Shown piece after piece: positions 1 to 9,269 of a stretch of DNA of 64,000 nt. Both the position numbers and the translations under genes were made by a program. This DNA comes from Asaia krungthepensis NRIC 0535 (GTDB taxonomy: Bacteria > Pseudomonadota > Alphaproteobacteria > Acetobacterales > Acetobacteraceae). Location of the stretch: positions 124,001-188,000 of the forward strand of contig NZ_BAPV01000010.1 of NCBI RefSeq assembly GCF_025995175.1. The letters run 5' to 3'. The notes beneath the pieces were generated by a model that was not told the DNA's origin, searched no databases, and saw only the letters and a list, made by a program, of their open reading frames with translations. The first letter of the stretch is position 1, and the number at the start of each line of letters is the position of its first letter.

Positions 1-305
1 GCGTCCTGCGTCCAGCTCGACGCCTCGAGCTTCTCGGCATTGCCCATGACCTGCGCCACACCCGGAAGGTCGCGCCAGTTTTCCGGCGCAATCTGGGCGG
101 CGCAACCGGTCACCACAATGCGTTTGTCCGGGTTTTCCCTGTGGGATTTGCGTATGGCCTGTCGCGCTTGACGCTCCGCACTGGTGGTTACGGCGCAGGT
201 ATTAACCACCACCACATCATCCAGGTGACCTGTCAGGGCCTGCATGCGTTCGCTCTCATGCAGATTGAGGCGACAGCCAAAGGTCAGAAGCCGTGCGCCG
301 CTCAT
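1..305 (-). CDS. mtaB: tRNA t6A37 methylthiotransferase MtaB, N-terminal part (cut by window edge)
   Basis: This is the first ~101 residues of a radical-SAM methylthiotransferase of the MiaB/MtaB group, which adds a methylthio group to t6A37 of tRNAs decoding ANN codons. The visible part is the N-terminal UPF0004 domain. It starts [20 protein letters not shown] and has the three conserved cluster cysteines at residues 11, 37 (NTCAVT) and 68 (TGCAAQ). The NTCAVT and FGCRLN wording fits MtaB better than MiaB or RimO. The radical-SAM and TRAM domains lie beyond base 1. The start codon overlaps the dapF stop by four bases (ATGA), so the two are probably translationally coupled, an arrangement common in Alphaproteobacteria. 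Confidence 0.85.
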   Translation of the reverse strand, partial: MSGARLLTFGCRLNLHESERMQALTGHLDDVVVVNTCAVTTSAERQARQAIRKSHRENPDKRIVVTGCAAQIAPENWRDLPGVAQVMGNAEKLEASSWTQD

Positions 306-1153
306 GCGCCTGGCTTCGCCCCCTCTGTCGGAACAGCCGGCCAGAGCCCTTCGAACACATGGGTAGCAGGGCCGATCATCAGCACATGATTATCTGCCTC
401 GCGCCAGTGGATACGCAGGGACCCGCCATCCATTTCCACCCGACATCCGCGGTCAAGCAGGCTGCGACGCACCCCGTTAACCACAGCTGCGCAGGCGCCC
501 GAGCCGCAAGCGAGGGTCAGTCCCGCCCCGCGCTCCCAGACGCGCAGCCTGACATGATCGCGTGCCACGATTTCGGCACAGCCGATATTGGCGCGCTCTG
601 GAAAGAGAGGGTCGCGTTCGAGCGCCGCACCATCGCGTTCGGCGCGCTCCATCCCATCAAAGAATGTCGCGTGCGGATTGCCCATCGAGCAGGCTGCGGG
701 GCTGCCGGAGAGAGGCAATTCGAGCGTTTCCATGGGGCGGGCCAAGGGCACATCCTGCCAGTCCAGGGCGGGTGGACCCATATCCACACCGATTTCCCCC
801 TCGGGCGTGATGAAGCTGGGCAGCAACCCTGCGCGGGTCTCAAGCACAGGCGCTTCGCCCAGCAGGGCGGCAACGCAGCGCGAAGCATTCCCGCATGCCC
901 CGGCCTCGGACCCGTCCGGGTTAAAGAAGCTCACCCGGACAGTCGCCCCGTCACGGTCAGGGGGATCGAGCAGCACGAGTTGATCGCAGCCCACGCCGAA
1001 GCGTCGGTCGCACAGCAGGGACATAGTATGTAATGGGACGTCGAAATGCTTATGGCGCCTGTCGATGATGACAAAGTCATTCCCGAGGCCCTGCATCTTA
1101 TGAAACCGGATCATCATCTGCGCAGTTATAGAGGGTCCGGGCCTGTCCGGCAC
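302..1153 (-). CDS. dapF: Diaminopimelate epimerase
   Basis: It converts LL- to meso-diaminopimelate, for lysine and peptidoglycan synthesis, in the cytoplasm. At 283 residues it has the family's near-N-terminal KMQGLGNDF motif. The two catalytic cysteines sit in GACGNASRC (C87) and [11 protein letters not shown] (C216). I keep the GTG start at 1153 because a strong GGAGG lies six bases upstream. An ATG at 1117 or 1114 would remove a 12-13 residue leader and match the usual family N-terminus, so the start is not certain. The gene overlaps mtaB by four bases and both read leftward. Confidence 0.95.
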   Translation of the reverse strand: MPDRPGPSITAQMMIRFHKMQGLGNDFVIIDRRHKHFDVPLHTMSLLCDRRFGVGCDQLVLLDPPDRDGATVRVSFFNPDGSEAGACGNASRCVAALLGEAPVLETRAGLLPSFITPEGEIGVDMGPPALDWQDVPLARPMETLELPLSGSPAACSMGNPHATFFDGMERAERDGAALERDPLFPERANIGCAEIVARDHVRLRVWERGAGLTLACGSGACAAVVNGVRRSLLDRGCRVEMDGGSLRIHWREADNHVLMIGPATHVFEGLWPAVPTEGAKPGA

Positions 1154-1226
1154 GGGAAACCTCCGGTTTCATCTCGTATTTTTTCATGCCGACGCATCGC
1201 CTTCTGCGGTGCAGGAAAACTGACCC

Positions 1227-1853
1227 ATGTTCATTACCTCCCACGATACGCCTGCCATCGCACGTCACCTGCGCCTGATCTGGTCGTGCCTTGATATGAG
1301 CCGGGAGGACATGAAATCTTGTCTGTCGCAATTACCGACAGGGTCGAGCCTTCTCGTTGCTGACGAAGATATCGAATGGCTCCGCCAGCAGGCGCCACGC
1401 CATAATTTGCTGCGTCGAACCGATGCCGGGGTAGAGCGTCTCCGCCCCGATGGCAGCCTGGCGGAGACGATGGCGCTTTACCTTCACTGCCTACCCTCGC
1501 AGATTGCAGACCACCCTGCTCGCTCAGTCGTCGCGCTGGACATTGTCCTGCGTGAAAACACGGAGGAGGCCTGGGAAGACGCCGAGACCCTCATCCATGA
1601 GGGTCTGCCTACCCAGATCGCGGCCTCCGCCTTGATCGGGACCCCGCAGGAGATCGCGCAGCGCCTGAACGATTATCGAAAGCTCGGCATTTTCGATGTC
1701 ATACTTATGGCGCCCTGTGCTCGCGCACCTTATCGCGCCGTCTGTGAAACGCTGATGCCCCTGCTGCGCCAGCAATCGGTTCCGCTCGATGGCCATGCCC
1801 GCATCGCAGGGATCTCGAACGGTCCCTTCGAATGGCATGGCGCGGCACTCTGA
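1227..1853 (+). CDS. Luciferase-like flavin monooxygenase C-terminal fragment (hypothetical)
   Basis: The 208-residue product is not recognisable over its first ~90 residues. Residues from about 95 resemble the C-terminal part of luciferase-like monooxygenases (SsuD/LLM class): a stretch with VLRENTEEAWEDAE is followed by ALIGTPQEIAQRLNDYRKLG and FDVILMAP. Those enzymes are usually 330-380 residues with a full TIM barrel; here the N-terminal half, including most flavin contacts, is missing. The gene stands alone between divergent dapF and a plus-strand methyltransferase gene. It may be a remnant or a diverged regulator-like protein; activity is doubtful. Confidence 0.6.
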   Translation: MFITSHDTPAIARHLRLIWSCLDMSREDMKSCLSQLPTGSSLLVADEDIEWLRQQAPRHNLLRRTDAGVERLRPDGSLAETMALYLHCLPSQIADHPARSVVALDIVLRENTEEAWEDAETLIHEGLPTQIAASALIGTPQEIAQRLNDYRKLGIFDVILMAPCARAPYRAVCETLMPLLRQQSVPLDGHARIAGISNGPFEWHGAAL

Positions 1854-1930
1854 CCCGCCCTGCCTTGACGCCACGGCGCAGCCCCTGCATCCCTGCCTGA
1901 TTCTCCGTTGAACCAGACAGGACAGGGCCA

Positions 1931-2578
1931 ATGACTGATACCCCGTCGGGGCTGCATCCTGCGGCTTTCACCCGTGCCAATAATGACCCCGATCCCGAAT
2001 TCTACGCCGGGCGCAGCGACTCGACCCAGATGGACGCAGGCGCACGCACCGCCGTGACCGCACTCTACCAGACCGCCTTGCCCGCTTCGGGGGTGATCCT
2101 CGATCTGATGGCCGGAACGCTGAGCCATCTGCCCGAAGAGTCCGCGCATGACACGGTGATCGGACTCGACGTGAACGGGGCCGCGCTGGATGCAAACAAA
2201 TCTCTCACGCAGCGTGTGGTGCAGGACATCAACGAGAGGCCCCGGATTGATCTGCCGGACTCCTCGCTGGATGCGGTCTGCCTTTGTGACGGCTTCGCCT
2301 ATCTGACCGACCCGGTCACAATTCTTGCGGAGATCAATCGTCTGCTCCGCCCCGGCGCCCCGCTGATCGTCACGTTCTCTGACAATTTCATCCCGCAGAA
2401 GGCGGTCGCGCTCTGGCAGGCGCTCGAACCCGCAGACCGCACCCGCCTGATCACGCTGCTTCTCGATCGAGCCGGGTTTGCCGATCTCGATACAGGCGAG
2501 GTCGTCCCCCCTGAAGACCTGACCGCGTGGAACGACACGGTCCATGCCGTGATCGGGCGCAAGAAACTGACGGCGTGA
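1931..2578 (+). CDS. Class I SAM-dependent methyltransferase
   Basis: A 215-residue soluble protein with the Rossmann-type methyltransferase core. Motif I is VILDLMAG (about residues 55-62), the acidic end of strand 2 is VIGLDVN (D80), and a motif IV-like region reads DAVCLCDGFAYL. A Methyltransf_11-like post-motif RLLRPGAPLIVTFSDN follows. The substrate cannot be told from sequence. It starts 77 bases after the luciferase-like fragment, so the two may share a transcript. A downstream convergent gene ends at 2672. Confidence 0.75.
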   Translation: MTDTPSGLHPAAFTRANNDPDPEFYAGRSDSTQMDAGARTAVTALYQTALPASGVILDLMAGTLSHLPEESAHDTVIGLDVNGAALDANKSLTQRVVQDINERPRIDLPDSSLDAVCLCDGFAYLTDPVTILAEINRLLRPGAPLIVTFSDNFIPQKAVALWQALEPADRTRLITLLLDRAGFADLDTGEVVPPEDLTAWNDTVHAVIGRKKLTA

Positions 2579-2671
2579 GCCCGTCGGCGGCTCCGGGCAA
2601 CGGAGCCGCAAACCATGTCCTGCGCGGGACGAAGCCCAGGCTGCCGATCCTGTCACCCAGATGAAAGGCTC

Positions 2672-3631
2672 TCAGACCTCCTGCTGGGTAAAGCCCCCGA
2701 TTGCGACGGGCGCAATTTCACGCAGCAGAGCTACGGATTTGGCGAGCCCTTCCACAGGATCGAGAAGCGGATCCTCGTGCTCGATCGACAGCCAGCCATC
2801 GTAACCGACCATGCGAAGACGATAGCAGAACTGACGCCACCAGAGCGGGTCATGGCCGTAACCCAGCGTCAGATAGGACCAAGACCGATCGGAGGGGAGA
2901 CCCAGAGGTCCGTTTTCAAGATTGGACGTGACACCGCGCTTCGCCTCGTTGAAGCCCGCATCCTTGGCATGGACATGGCAGATCGCGTCGCCCAGCGCAT
3001 CGATCGCCGCCAACGGATCGGCACCCATCCAGAACATGTGCGACGGGTCGAGATTGGCGCCGATCATCGGGCCAAGCGCCTCGCGCAGACGCAGGAAATT
3101 GGGCACGTTATAGGCCCATTGTCCGCCATGAAGTTCCAGCGCAAACTGGGTCACCCCATGATCAGGGGCCATGGCACAGATCTTTTCCCAATAGGGCACC
3201 AGGCGCTCCCTGAACTGCCATTCCTTGGCCACCTGCCCTTCGGGCGGCCAGGAACTCACCACCCAATTGGGCAAAAGATCTCCCTCGCGTCCCTCTGGCA
3301 GGCCGGACATGGTGCAGATCTTGGTGATCCCGAGATCTCCGGCCAGACGGATGGTTTCGTGCAGATCATGGCTCTGACGGTGGTCCACGGGATGAAGCGG
3401 ATTGCCATTCACGTTGAGAGCGATGATTTCGAGCCCTCTGCGCTCGAATGCCTGCGTGAACTCACGCCGTGCCGCCGGGCTCTGACGCAGCTGGGCGAGA
3501 TCGAGATGCGGCGCATGCGACCAGCCTCCCGTGTTCACCTCGACCCCAGAGACGCCAAGGGCTACAGCCTGATCCAGCACCGCCTCGAGCGAGAAGCTCC
3601 CGAGACTGTCAGAAACAAATCCGATCTTCAT
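2672..3631 (-). CDS. Sugar phosphate isomerase/epimerase family protein
   Basis: A 319-residue TIM-barrel protein of the AP endonuclease 2 / xylose isomerase-like superfamily. It begins MKIGFVSDSLG, as these proteins typically do. Likely metal ligands are E166 (ALELHGG), D195 (NLDPSHMFW), H221 (CHVHAKD) and E284 (SIEHEDP). Close relatives are annotated as hydroxypyruvate isomerase-like or inositol catabolism isomerases. The start at 3631 was preferred over 3667 because GGGAG/GGTGAG ribosome-binding sequence precedes it and the family N-terminus begins there. It has no obvious catabolic neighbours, so the substrate is unknown. Confidence 0.8.
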   Translation of the reverse strand: MKIGFVSDSLGSFSLEAVLDQAVALGVSGVEVNTGGWSHAPHLDLAQLRQSPAARREFTQAFERRGLEIIALNVNGNPLHPVDHRQSHDLHETIRLAGDLGITKICTMSGLPEGREGDLLPNWVVSSWPPEGQVAKEWQFRERLVPYWEKICAMAPDHGVTQFALELHGGQWAYNVPNFLRLREALGPMIGANLDPSHMFWMGADPLAAIDALGDAICHVHAKDAGFNEAKRGVTSNLENGPLGLPSDRSWSYLTLGYGHDPLWWRQFCYRLRMVGYDGWLSIEHEDPLLDPVEGLAKSVALLREIAPVAIGGFTQQEV

Positions 3632-3797
3632 GATGCGCTCACCACTCCCAGTGAAATCGGGCCGCATCGCGAAGATGCTGCCGGTCCGGGAATTTATATT
3701 CTCTTTGAACGGAAGAATCGGAACATTAATTCGTTATGACAGCATCATATCGCTGTGACTTCTGGGTTAGCTCGATCAGTGCGGCAGCGCTGTGGTG

Positions 3798-5978
3798 TCA
3801 GACGCCCTCCAGTCGCGCCTGTTGTAGGGCGTGCCTGAAGCTCCGGTCATCCAGCCAGGTCTGATTGTTGCGCCACTCATGATCGACCACCATCAGACTG
3901 CCCAGTACCTCGCAATAGACGGGGCGCGCCTCATCCCCAACGGTATCCAGGCGATCGCGCAAGATCGCGATGCTTCGCTCTATCCTTTGGCTGAAGCCCG
4001 CTTCCTCGCGCGCTGCGCTACGCAGAAGATGAGGTCCGAGCCCCGTGAAGAACCCGGCGATGAGTTCCGCCAGTTCGGAAGGAAGGGCTGGACGGCGCGC
4101 CATCATCCTCAGGAAAAGCAGGTTTCGGCCCAGCGTCATGACCGAAAGCAGGCCGTGGAGATTGAGTTCCATGAAAGGTGTGAGCCGCGCGCCCGCATAG
4201 CGGATGACCCGTTCCATCCCCTGAGTGATCAGCCCGATCCAGCGATTCTCCGCAGGTATTCGGCGTCTGGGCGCGCAGATACGCATCAGCCCGTGCAGGG
4301 CACGACGACGCAGCAGCACACAAAGCTGATGAATGTTGAACGGCAGGATACAGCGAAAGACCAGCACCCCGGCGCCAAGGCCCAGAACAAGCGCGATCGT
4401 TGCATTGAACCAGGTCAGCTCGTCCATGCGCGCGTGGTTATCGAGACCGATCAGAGCAGGCAGAAACGTATTATAGGCGCCCGCCGCTGTGGCGGTGGCG
4501 GGATTGCGCGCTGCCAGACCACCGATGAACATGAGGGGCGCAAGCGCGACAATCAGGGCCTCGAATCCGGTCCCTGTCGGGATGACAAAAAATACGGGAA
4601 TGATCGAGGCGAGTGCGGCCAGACAGGCACCATAGAAAAACCTGTTGCTGACAAGAACCGTATTATCGGTCGTAGCGAAGCGACCGACCACAACCGCGAT
4701 AAAAGAAATGAACGACGCCCCCTGGGGCCAGGCTGTCACCTCCCAGATCAATCCTGCCAGACAGATCGCAATCGCAGAGCGTATGGCATTGTGGAAAGCT
4801 GCGTGAAGATGGACCACCCGGCGCAGGCGAAACCGCGCGGGAGCCAGCGCCTCACGCGGATCTGCCTCAAGATAGAGCAGCAGAGTCGCGTATTCCTCCA
4901 GAATAAGCCCGATGCCATGCAGGATGATCCTGTCCTTCGCCGAACAGCGCTGGCTCCCTTCCGGGCGAAGCCGGGTTTCGGAAGACTCATCGGCGAGGCG
5001 ATAAGTGCTATCGAAACGCGCTCTCAGTTGCGTGAGCTCTGCTCGCAACGCGGCTCTCATCGTCTTGTCTTCCAGCCTCATCGGCAGGGACCGGATGAAT
5101 GACGCCGCCTCATGCAGATTAGTAAGAATGGCGGGCGAGATCGCAGACGCTGTCGAAAGGCGCGCCTGCATACCGAGGCCACGTGAGACGATCTTCGAGA
5201 GAATGCCGATCGTGGCATAAGCACAGGCGATCGCATGATCACTGCGCCCTACCTCGACCACTGTGAATTCAAGCTGCTCGTTGAGTTTCAGCGTCCTGCT
5301 GAAAACGGCTCGTATGGCTGCCTCCGGCGGGGCGGCGCCATCGAGCACATCGCCGATGAGATGAGAGGCGGCGCCTATTGCCTCATTCAGCCAGGCTTTC
5401 ATGGTACGGCGCGCCTTCACCGCGAGCGAGGCCGAAAATACCAGCCCGGCCACCATCTCGCATACGACACCGAGAAAGATGTAGGTTCCGCGCGCCATGG
5501 CGATTTCGAACACATGATCGGGGGCGTTCAGCGCTCCGGTCGCAATTATGGCGCAGGTATAGGCTGCCAGCACAAACGCATAGGCGCGGAAATTCTGGAA
5601 TAATGTCGCAAGACCGGTACAGAGCCCTGCCCAGAGCCCGAGGGCCGGAATGAACAGCCAGGGTGCCTGCGGAAAAGCCGAGACGAGCGCGACCGCTCCC
5701 ACCATCCCCAGTACCGTTCCGACGAGGCGCCACCGCCCCTTGGACAGACTCTCCCCGCGCGAACCCTGGGCGGTGATCCATACGGTCATGGCTGCCCATT
5801 GTGGCTCGCCCAGTTCCATCCAGAAAGCGATACCGAGGGCGACAAGCGATGCGATTGTGTTGCGCAGGGCAAACTCGACCGCATTCATGCTGGGAGCGAA
5901 GAGCCACGAGAAAGGCCAGGAACGCCCCCGCCAGCGTGTGAGCGCCGCGTTCTGTCGGGCGAGATAAGCTGCAATCAT
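3798..5978 (-). CDS. FUSC family inner-membrane transporter
   Basis: The 726-residue protein matches the fusaric-acid-resistance/aromatic carboxylic acid exporter family (FUSC; AaeB/YccS-like). It has two membrane blocks, roughly residues 30-185 and 390-560, each followed by a soluble helical region. The typical family phrase is QWAAMTVWITAQGSRGESLS near residue 60. Members pump aromatic acids or other weak acids outward, usually with a membrane-fusion partner. No such partner gene (AaeA/AaeX-like) lies nearby, so it may act alone or with proteins encoded elsewhere. It is monocistronic here; the gap to the divergent helicase is 254 bases. Confidence 0.8.
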   Translation of the reverse strand: MIAAYLARQNAALTRWRGRSWPFSWLFAPSMNAVEFALRNTIASLVALGIAFWMELGEPQWAAMTVWITAQGSRGESLSKGRWRLVGTVLGMVGAVALVSAFPQAPWLFIPALGLWAGLCTGLATLFQNFRAYAFVLAAYTCAIIATGALNAPDHVFEIAMARGTYIFLGVVCEMVAGLVFSASLAVKARRTMKAWLNEAIGAASHLIGDVLDGAAPPEAAIRAVFSRTLKLNEQLEFTVVEVGRSDHAIACAYATIGILSKIVSRGLGMQARLSTASAISPAILTNLHEAASFIRSLPMRLEDKTMRAALRAELTQLRARFDSTYRLADESSETRLRPEGSQRCSAKDRIILHGIGLILEEYATLLLYLEADPREALAPARFRLRRVVHLHAAFHNAIRSAIAICLAGLIWEVTAWPQGASFISFIAVVVGRFATTDNTVLVSNRFFYGACLAALASIIPVFFVIPTGTGFEALIVALAPLMFIGGLAARNPATATAAGAYNTFLPALIGLDNHARMDELTWFNATIALVLGLGAGVLVFRCILPFNIHQLCVLLRRRALHGLMRICAPRRRIPAENRWIGLITQGMERVIRYAGARLTPFMELNLHGLLSVMTLGRNLLFLRMMARRPALPSELAELIAGFFTGLGPHLLRSAAREEAGFSQRIERSIAILRDRLDTVGDEARPVYCEVLGSLMVVDHEWRNNQTWLDDRSFRHALQQARLEGV

Positions 5979-6232
5979 GCGCCGCGTCTTACCCGAAATT
6001 TAGGGAAGGGATCGTCGTGATCGCTTCAAATCATGTCGCAAATCCCATATATTGGGGTAATGGCGAGTCACATCCCGGAGAGAAGCGTTTTCAGCTTCGC
6101 TGCGGTTTAATCCTAGATTTCGGCTCGCATATTCTTTATTGACCGCCTTCCTTACGCCGCGAGCCACGCTCGAACAGCGCATTCCTGTTACGGCGTTCTC
6201 CCTTCGCATAGTCCTGATCGAGTCCGAACCGC

Positions 6233-8059
6233 ATGCCCTTTCCCGATACCGTCCCGTCTCTCAGTCGCGCTCTGGCGGCACGCGGATACGAAACACCGAC
6301 CGCCGTGCAGGAAGCCGTGTTGCAGCCGGGGCTGGAGACACGCGATCTGCTCGTTTCAGCGCAGACGGGATCGGGCAAGACGGTCGCTTTCGGTCTCGCC
6401 TTCGCTCCGACCCTCATTCCCGAGGGCAGTGAACGCCTTCCTCCCGCGAACAGCCCTCTGGCTCTGGTGATCGCACCTACGCGTGAACTCGCGCTTCAGG
6501 TGCAGAGCGAATTGCAGTGGCTTTATGCCGAGACGGGCGCGCGGATCGTGAGCTGCATCGGTGGTACGGATGCGCGCCGTGAAGCACGCAACCTCTCCAA
6601 CGGTGCGCATATCGTGGTGGGGACACCGGGACGTCTGTGCGACCATCTGTCGCGCGGCGCCCTGAACCTGTCGGATCTGCGTGTCGTGGTTCTCGACGAA
6701 GCTGACGAGATGCTCGATCTGGGCTTCCGCGAAGAGCTGGAGCAGCTTCTGGACGCCGCTCCCGAAGAGCGTCGTACGCTGCTTTTCTCGGCGACCATCG
6801 CCAAGGAAATCGCCAATCTGGCGCGTCGCTTCCAGAAGAACGCCGAGCGTATCAACACGGTCTCGACCAGCAAGCAGCATGACGACATTACCTATAAATG
6901 TGTGCTGACGTCGCCCAACGATATCGGCCGCGGGATCGTGAACGTACTGCGTTACTACGAGAGCCCCACGGCCATGCTGTTCTGCAACACGCGCGCCATG
7001 GTCGCGCAGGTGCAGGCCGCCCTGGTCGAGCGTGGCTTTGCCTCTGTCGCGATCTCGGGCGAAATGGGCCAGAACGAACGTTCGCGCGCCATCGAGGCCC
7101 TGCGTTCGGGTGTTGCCCGCGTATGCGTAGCCACCGACGTGGCCGCTCGCGGTATCGATATTCCGGCACTCTCGCTGGTCATCCATGCCAATATGCCGAG
7201 CGAGGCCGCGACCCTGCTGCACCGTTCGGGCCGTACGGGCCGCGCCGGACGCAAGGGTACTTGCGTGGTCATGGTGCCGGTCAATCAGCGTCGCAAGGCA
7301 GAGCGCCTGCTGGCCTACGCCAAGATCAGCAACGCCGAATGGGAGAGTGTTCCCTCGGCCGACGCGATTCTGGAGCAGGATGCGAAGCGCCTGATGGAAG
7401 ACGAGACGCTCTTCGCGCCGTCGCAGGCAAATGAAGATGCGCTGGCGTCGCAGCTTGCCGATGTCCATGATGCCCATCAGCTCGCGACCGCTCTGGTGCG
7501 CCTCTATAAGAGCCGCCTGCCGAGCGTTGAATCCATCCGCCCTGTCAGCGTCGAGGCCCCGGCTCGTGGGATGCGCGACGATCGCGCCCCTCGTGAGTTC
7601 ACAGGCCGCGTGGACCGTCTCGGGGGTGAATGGTTCAGCCTCGCCATCGGACGCAATGAGCGTGCCGATCCGAAATGGCTCGTGCCTCTGATCTGCCGTC
7701 TGGGCGGCGTGACCAAGAGCGAGATCGGCGCGATCCATATCGATGTGGAGCACACGCTTTTCGAAATCGCTCCCGATAGCGCCGAGCGTTTCCGGTCCTG
7801 CGTGGCAGGTGCGGATGCCGATGAAGCAAAGATCGAACCCGCCTCGGCGCCGACCGGCCCGTCCGCTCCGCCGCGTGGCCCGCGCCGCCCGCGTGAAGGG
7901 GGCTTCGCGCCCCGTGGCAAGGGTGGCTTCCGTGGGGATCGCGGCGAGCGCGGCGGTGACCGTGGGGAGCGTGGCGGTGACCGGGGCGGTGATCGTCCGT
8001 CCTTCCGCAAGGGCAGCAATGTCGGTAACGGCAAGGGTTCCTCGCGCAAGCGCTACTGA
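6233..8059 (+). CDS. DEAD-box RNA helicase (DeaD/CsdA-like) with DbpA-type RNA-binding domain
   Basis: A 608-residue ATP-dependent RNA helicase. Motifs in order are a Q motif (TPTAVQ, about 21), Walker A AQTGSGKT (43-50), PTRELALQ (81-88), TPGR (130-133), DEAD (154-157), SAT (185-187) and HRSGRTGRAG (329-338). Residues about 480-545 look like the DbpA/CsdA RNA-binding domain. The tail from about 555 is rich in Gly, Arg and Asp with repeated RGERGGDRGERGGD units. Such helicases act in ribosome assembly and cold adaptation or RNA decay. The ~230-base leader between the divergent FUSC gene and the ATG could hold a long 5' UTR. A clear intrinsic terminator follows. Confidence 0.93.
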   Translation: MPFPDTVPSLSRALAARGYETPTAVQEAVLQPGLETRDLLVSAQTGSGKTVAFGLAFAPTLIPEGSERLPPANSPLALVIAPTRELALQVQSELQWLYAETGARIVSCIGGTDARREARNLSNGAHIVVGTPGRLCDHLSRGALNLSDLRVVVLDEADEMLDLGFREELEQLLDAAPEERRTLLFSATIAKEIANLARRFQKNAERINTVSTSKQHDDITYKCVLTSPNDIGRGIVNVLRYYESPTAMLFCNTRAMVAQVQAALVERGFASVAISGEMGQNERSRAIEALRSGVARVCVATDVAARGIDIPALSLVIHANMPSEAATLLHRSGRTGRAGRKGTCVVMVPVNQRRKAERLLAYAKISNAEWESVPSADAILEQDAKRLMEDETLFAPSQANEDALASQLADVHDAHQLATALVRLYKSRLPSVESIRPVSVEAPARGMRDDRAPREFTGRVDRLGGEWFSLAIGRNERADPKWLVPLICRLGGVTKSEIGAIHIDVEHTLFEIAPDSAERFRSCVAGADADEAKIEPASAPTGPSAPPRGPRRPREGGFAPRGKGGFRGDRGERGGDRGERGGDRGGDRPSFRKGSNVGNGKGSSRKRY

Positions 8060-8132
8060 GCCTCTCCCCTTCCCCCTGATATGAGCCTGCCCTGTCAGGC
8101 TCAATAACGGGCGCGCCTCGAACGTGCTCCTT

Positions 8133-8161
8133 AAAACGCCCCGCTTCATGCGGGGCGTTTT
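8133..8161 (+). terminator. Intrinsic terminator after the RNA helicase gene
   Basis: A perfect 12-bp stem pairs AAAACGCCCCGC (8133-8144) with GCGGGGCGTTTT (8150-8161) around a 5-base TTCAT loop. The right arm ends in a T run. It lies about 75 bases after the helicase stop. The remaining sequence to 8390 holds no gene. Confidence 0.85.
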
Positions 8162-8240
8162 GCGTTTGGGGTGAAGATTCAGAATATGGGCTGTTGTTGC
8201 GACTGAAAATCAACTTCGTTTATTGATTCTGTAGAAATAA

Positions 8241-8255
8241 AGAGAGTCATTCTCA
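8241..8255. promoter_or_regulatory. Fur/IRO-like box upstream of bfr
   Basis: The sequence AGAGAGTCATTCTCA is a 7-1-7 imperfect palindrome. It differs at only two arm positions from the perfect copy upstream of bfd (TGAGAATAATTCTCA). The right arm ATTCTCA is identical in both, and both are followed by AC(AC)CGATA. This resembles iron-responsive operators of the Fur 7-1-7 type and also fits TGA-N9-TCA (the RirA IRO box) in the bfd copy. It lies 135 bases before the bfr start, so a long leader or a distant site is implied. The binding protein is inferred, not known. Confidence 0.5.
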
Positions 8256-8390
8256 ACACCGATACTTTTATTATCATCAACGTTATTTCTGTTGCACTCA
8301 TATCTTATCCATGCTTGAACAACTGCACACAGCCTGTCAGGGACAGCCTTGTGCTGCCCCATCGCCACAGGACAGAGAAAGGAGCATTCC

Positions 8391-8882
8391 ATGCTGAAGG
8401 ACCCGAAAGTCGTCGAGCATCTGAACATTCAGCTGACGAACGAACTGACCGCCATCAACCAGTACTTCCTGCATGCGCGCACGCTGAACCACTGGGGCGT
8501 GACCAAGCTCGGCAAGAAGGAATATGACGAGTCCATCGAAGAGATGCGCCATGCTGACTGGCTGATCGAGCGCATCCTGTATCTGGGCGGTCTGCCGAAC
8601 GTGCAGCGCCTGAACCAGATCCTGATCGGCGAGAGCGTCGAGGAAATCCTGGCCTGCGATCTCAAGCTTGAAGAGAAGGCTCTGGCCGATCTGCGCGAAG
8701 GCATCGCTTATTGCGAAAGCGTGCGTGACTACGTGTCGCGTGATCTGCTGATCCGCATCCTCGCCAATGAGGAAGAGCATGAGGACTTCATCGATCGCCA
8801 GTTCGACCTGATCAAGCAGGTCGGTATCCAGCGCTACATCACGCTGAACTCCTCGCCGGCCCCCGAACAGACCGCCGAGTAA
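8391..8882 (+). CDS. bfr: Bacterioferritin
   Basis: A 163-residue haem-containing ferritin that oxidises Fe(II) and stores iron in a 24-mer shell in the cytoplasm. Ferroxidase ligands E18, E51, H54, E94, E127 and H130 are all present at the E. coli Bfr positions, and the haem-ligand methionine is M52 (IEEMRHAD). An in-frame start at 8349 exists, but 8391 is chosen because AAGGAG precedes it and the family begins here. The gene converges on bfd, whose product releases the stored iron. A bidirectional terminator separates them, and each has an iron-regulator-like box upstream. Confidence 0.97.
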   Translation: MLKDPKVVEHLNIQLTNELTAINQYFLHARTLNHWGVTKLGKKEYDESIEEMRHADWLIERILYLGGLPNVQRLNQILIGESVEEILACDLKLEEKALADLREGIAYCESVRDYVSRDLLIRILANEEEHEDFIDRQFDLIKQVGIQRYITLNSSPAPEQTAE

Positions 8883-8950
8883 GCGTTCCGGCACTCAACG
8901 CCGGGTCAGCTATGCCCCTGAGAGGGCTGGGCTGCGAAGATGAGATGAAG

Positions 8951-8980
8951 AACCCGTCAGCCGAGAGGCTGGCGGGTTTT
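8951..8980. terminator. Terminator between convergent bfr and bfd
   Basis: A 12-bp stem pairs AACCCGTCAGCC (8951-8962) with GGCTGGCGGGTT (8967-8978), with one G-T pair and a GAGA tetraloop. The 3' arm continues into TTTT. On the minus strand the stem also ends in AACCCG/CGGGTT, so it could stop transcripts from both sides. Confidence 0.8.
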
Positions 8981-8998
8981 CTCGTAGATAGGCCCTAA

Positions 8999-9229
8999 TC
9001 AGGCGTAGGCGACGCTGCCCGCTCCCTGGTCGACAGGGGCGAAGGCCATCGCGGCCTCCTTGCGTTCGCGGATCAGGCTTCGCAGAGCGCAGACAACGCC
9101 CGGTACGCAGTTGCCGCACTGCGCCTTGCATCCCTTGGAGGCATAAACCTCATTGGGTCGTGAGGCGCCCCGACGAACGGCGTCGGCGATATCATGATTG
9201 GTCAGGGCGTTACACGAACAGACGATCAT
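8999..9229 (-). CDS. bfd: Bacterioferritin-associated ferredoxin
   Basis: A 76-residue [2Fe-2S] protein that docks on bacterioferritin and passes electrons to the haem to release iron. The cluster cysteines are C4 and C6 (MIVCSCNALT) and C38 and C41 (CKAQCGNC), matching E. coli Bfd. A longer open frame runs to 9388, but 9229 is the family start and has GGAG upstream. A perfect 15-bp palindrome lies 40 bases ahead of the start. The C-terminal ~20 residues are poor in conserved sequence. Confidence 0.93.
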   Translation of the reverse strand: MIVCSCNALTNHDIADAVRRGASRPNEVYASKGCKAQCGNCVPGVVCALRSLIRERKEAAMAFAPVDQGAGSVAYA

Positions 9230-9269
9230 CAGCCATTCCACTCCAGAACGGCGCGACCCTAACAGCATA

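Noticed and set aside
6000-6209. 69-codon minus-strand ORF between the FUSC and helicase genes
   Set aside because: No ribosome-binding site or family resemblance; likely part of the helicase leader.
6356-8149. 597-codon antisense open frame over the RNA helicase
   Set aside because: Mirror of a GC-rich gene; low-complexity product, no ribosome-binding site, helicase motifs are intact on the other strand.
8215-8240. TTCT-GT-AGAA inverted repeat near the bfr box as a possible Irr (ICE) site
   Set aside because: Too short and degenerate compared with the ICE consensus; the adjacent 7-1-7 palindrome explains the region better.
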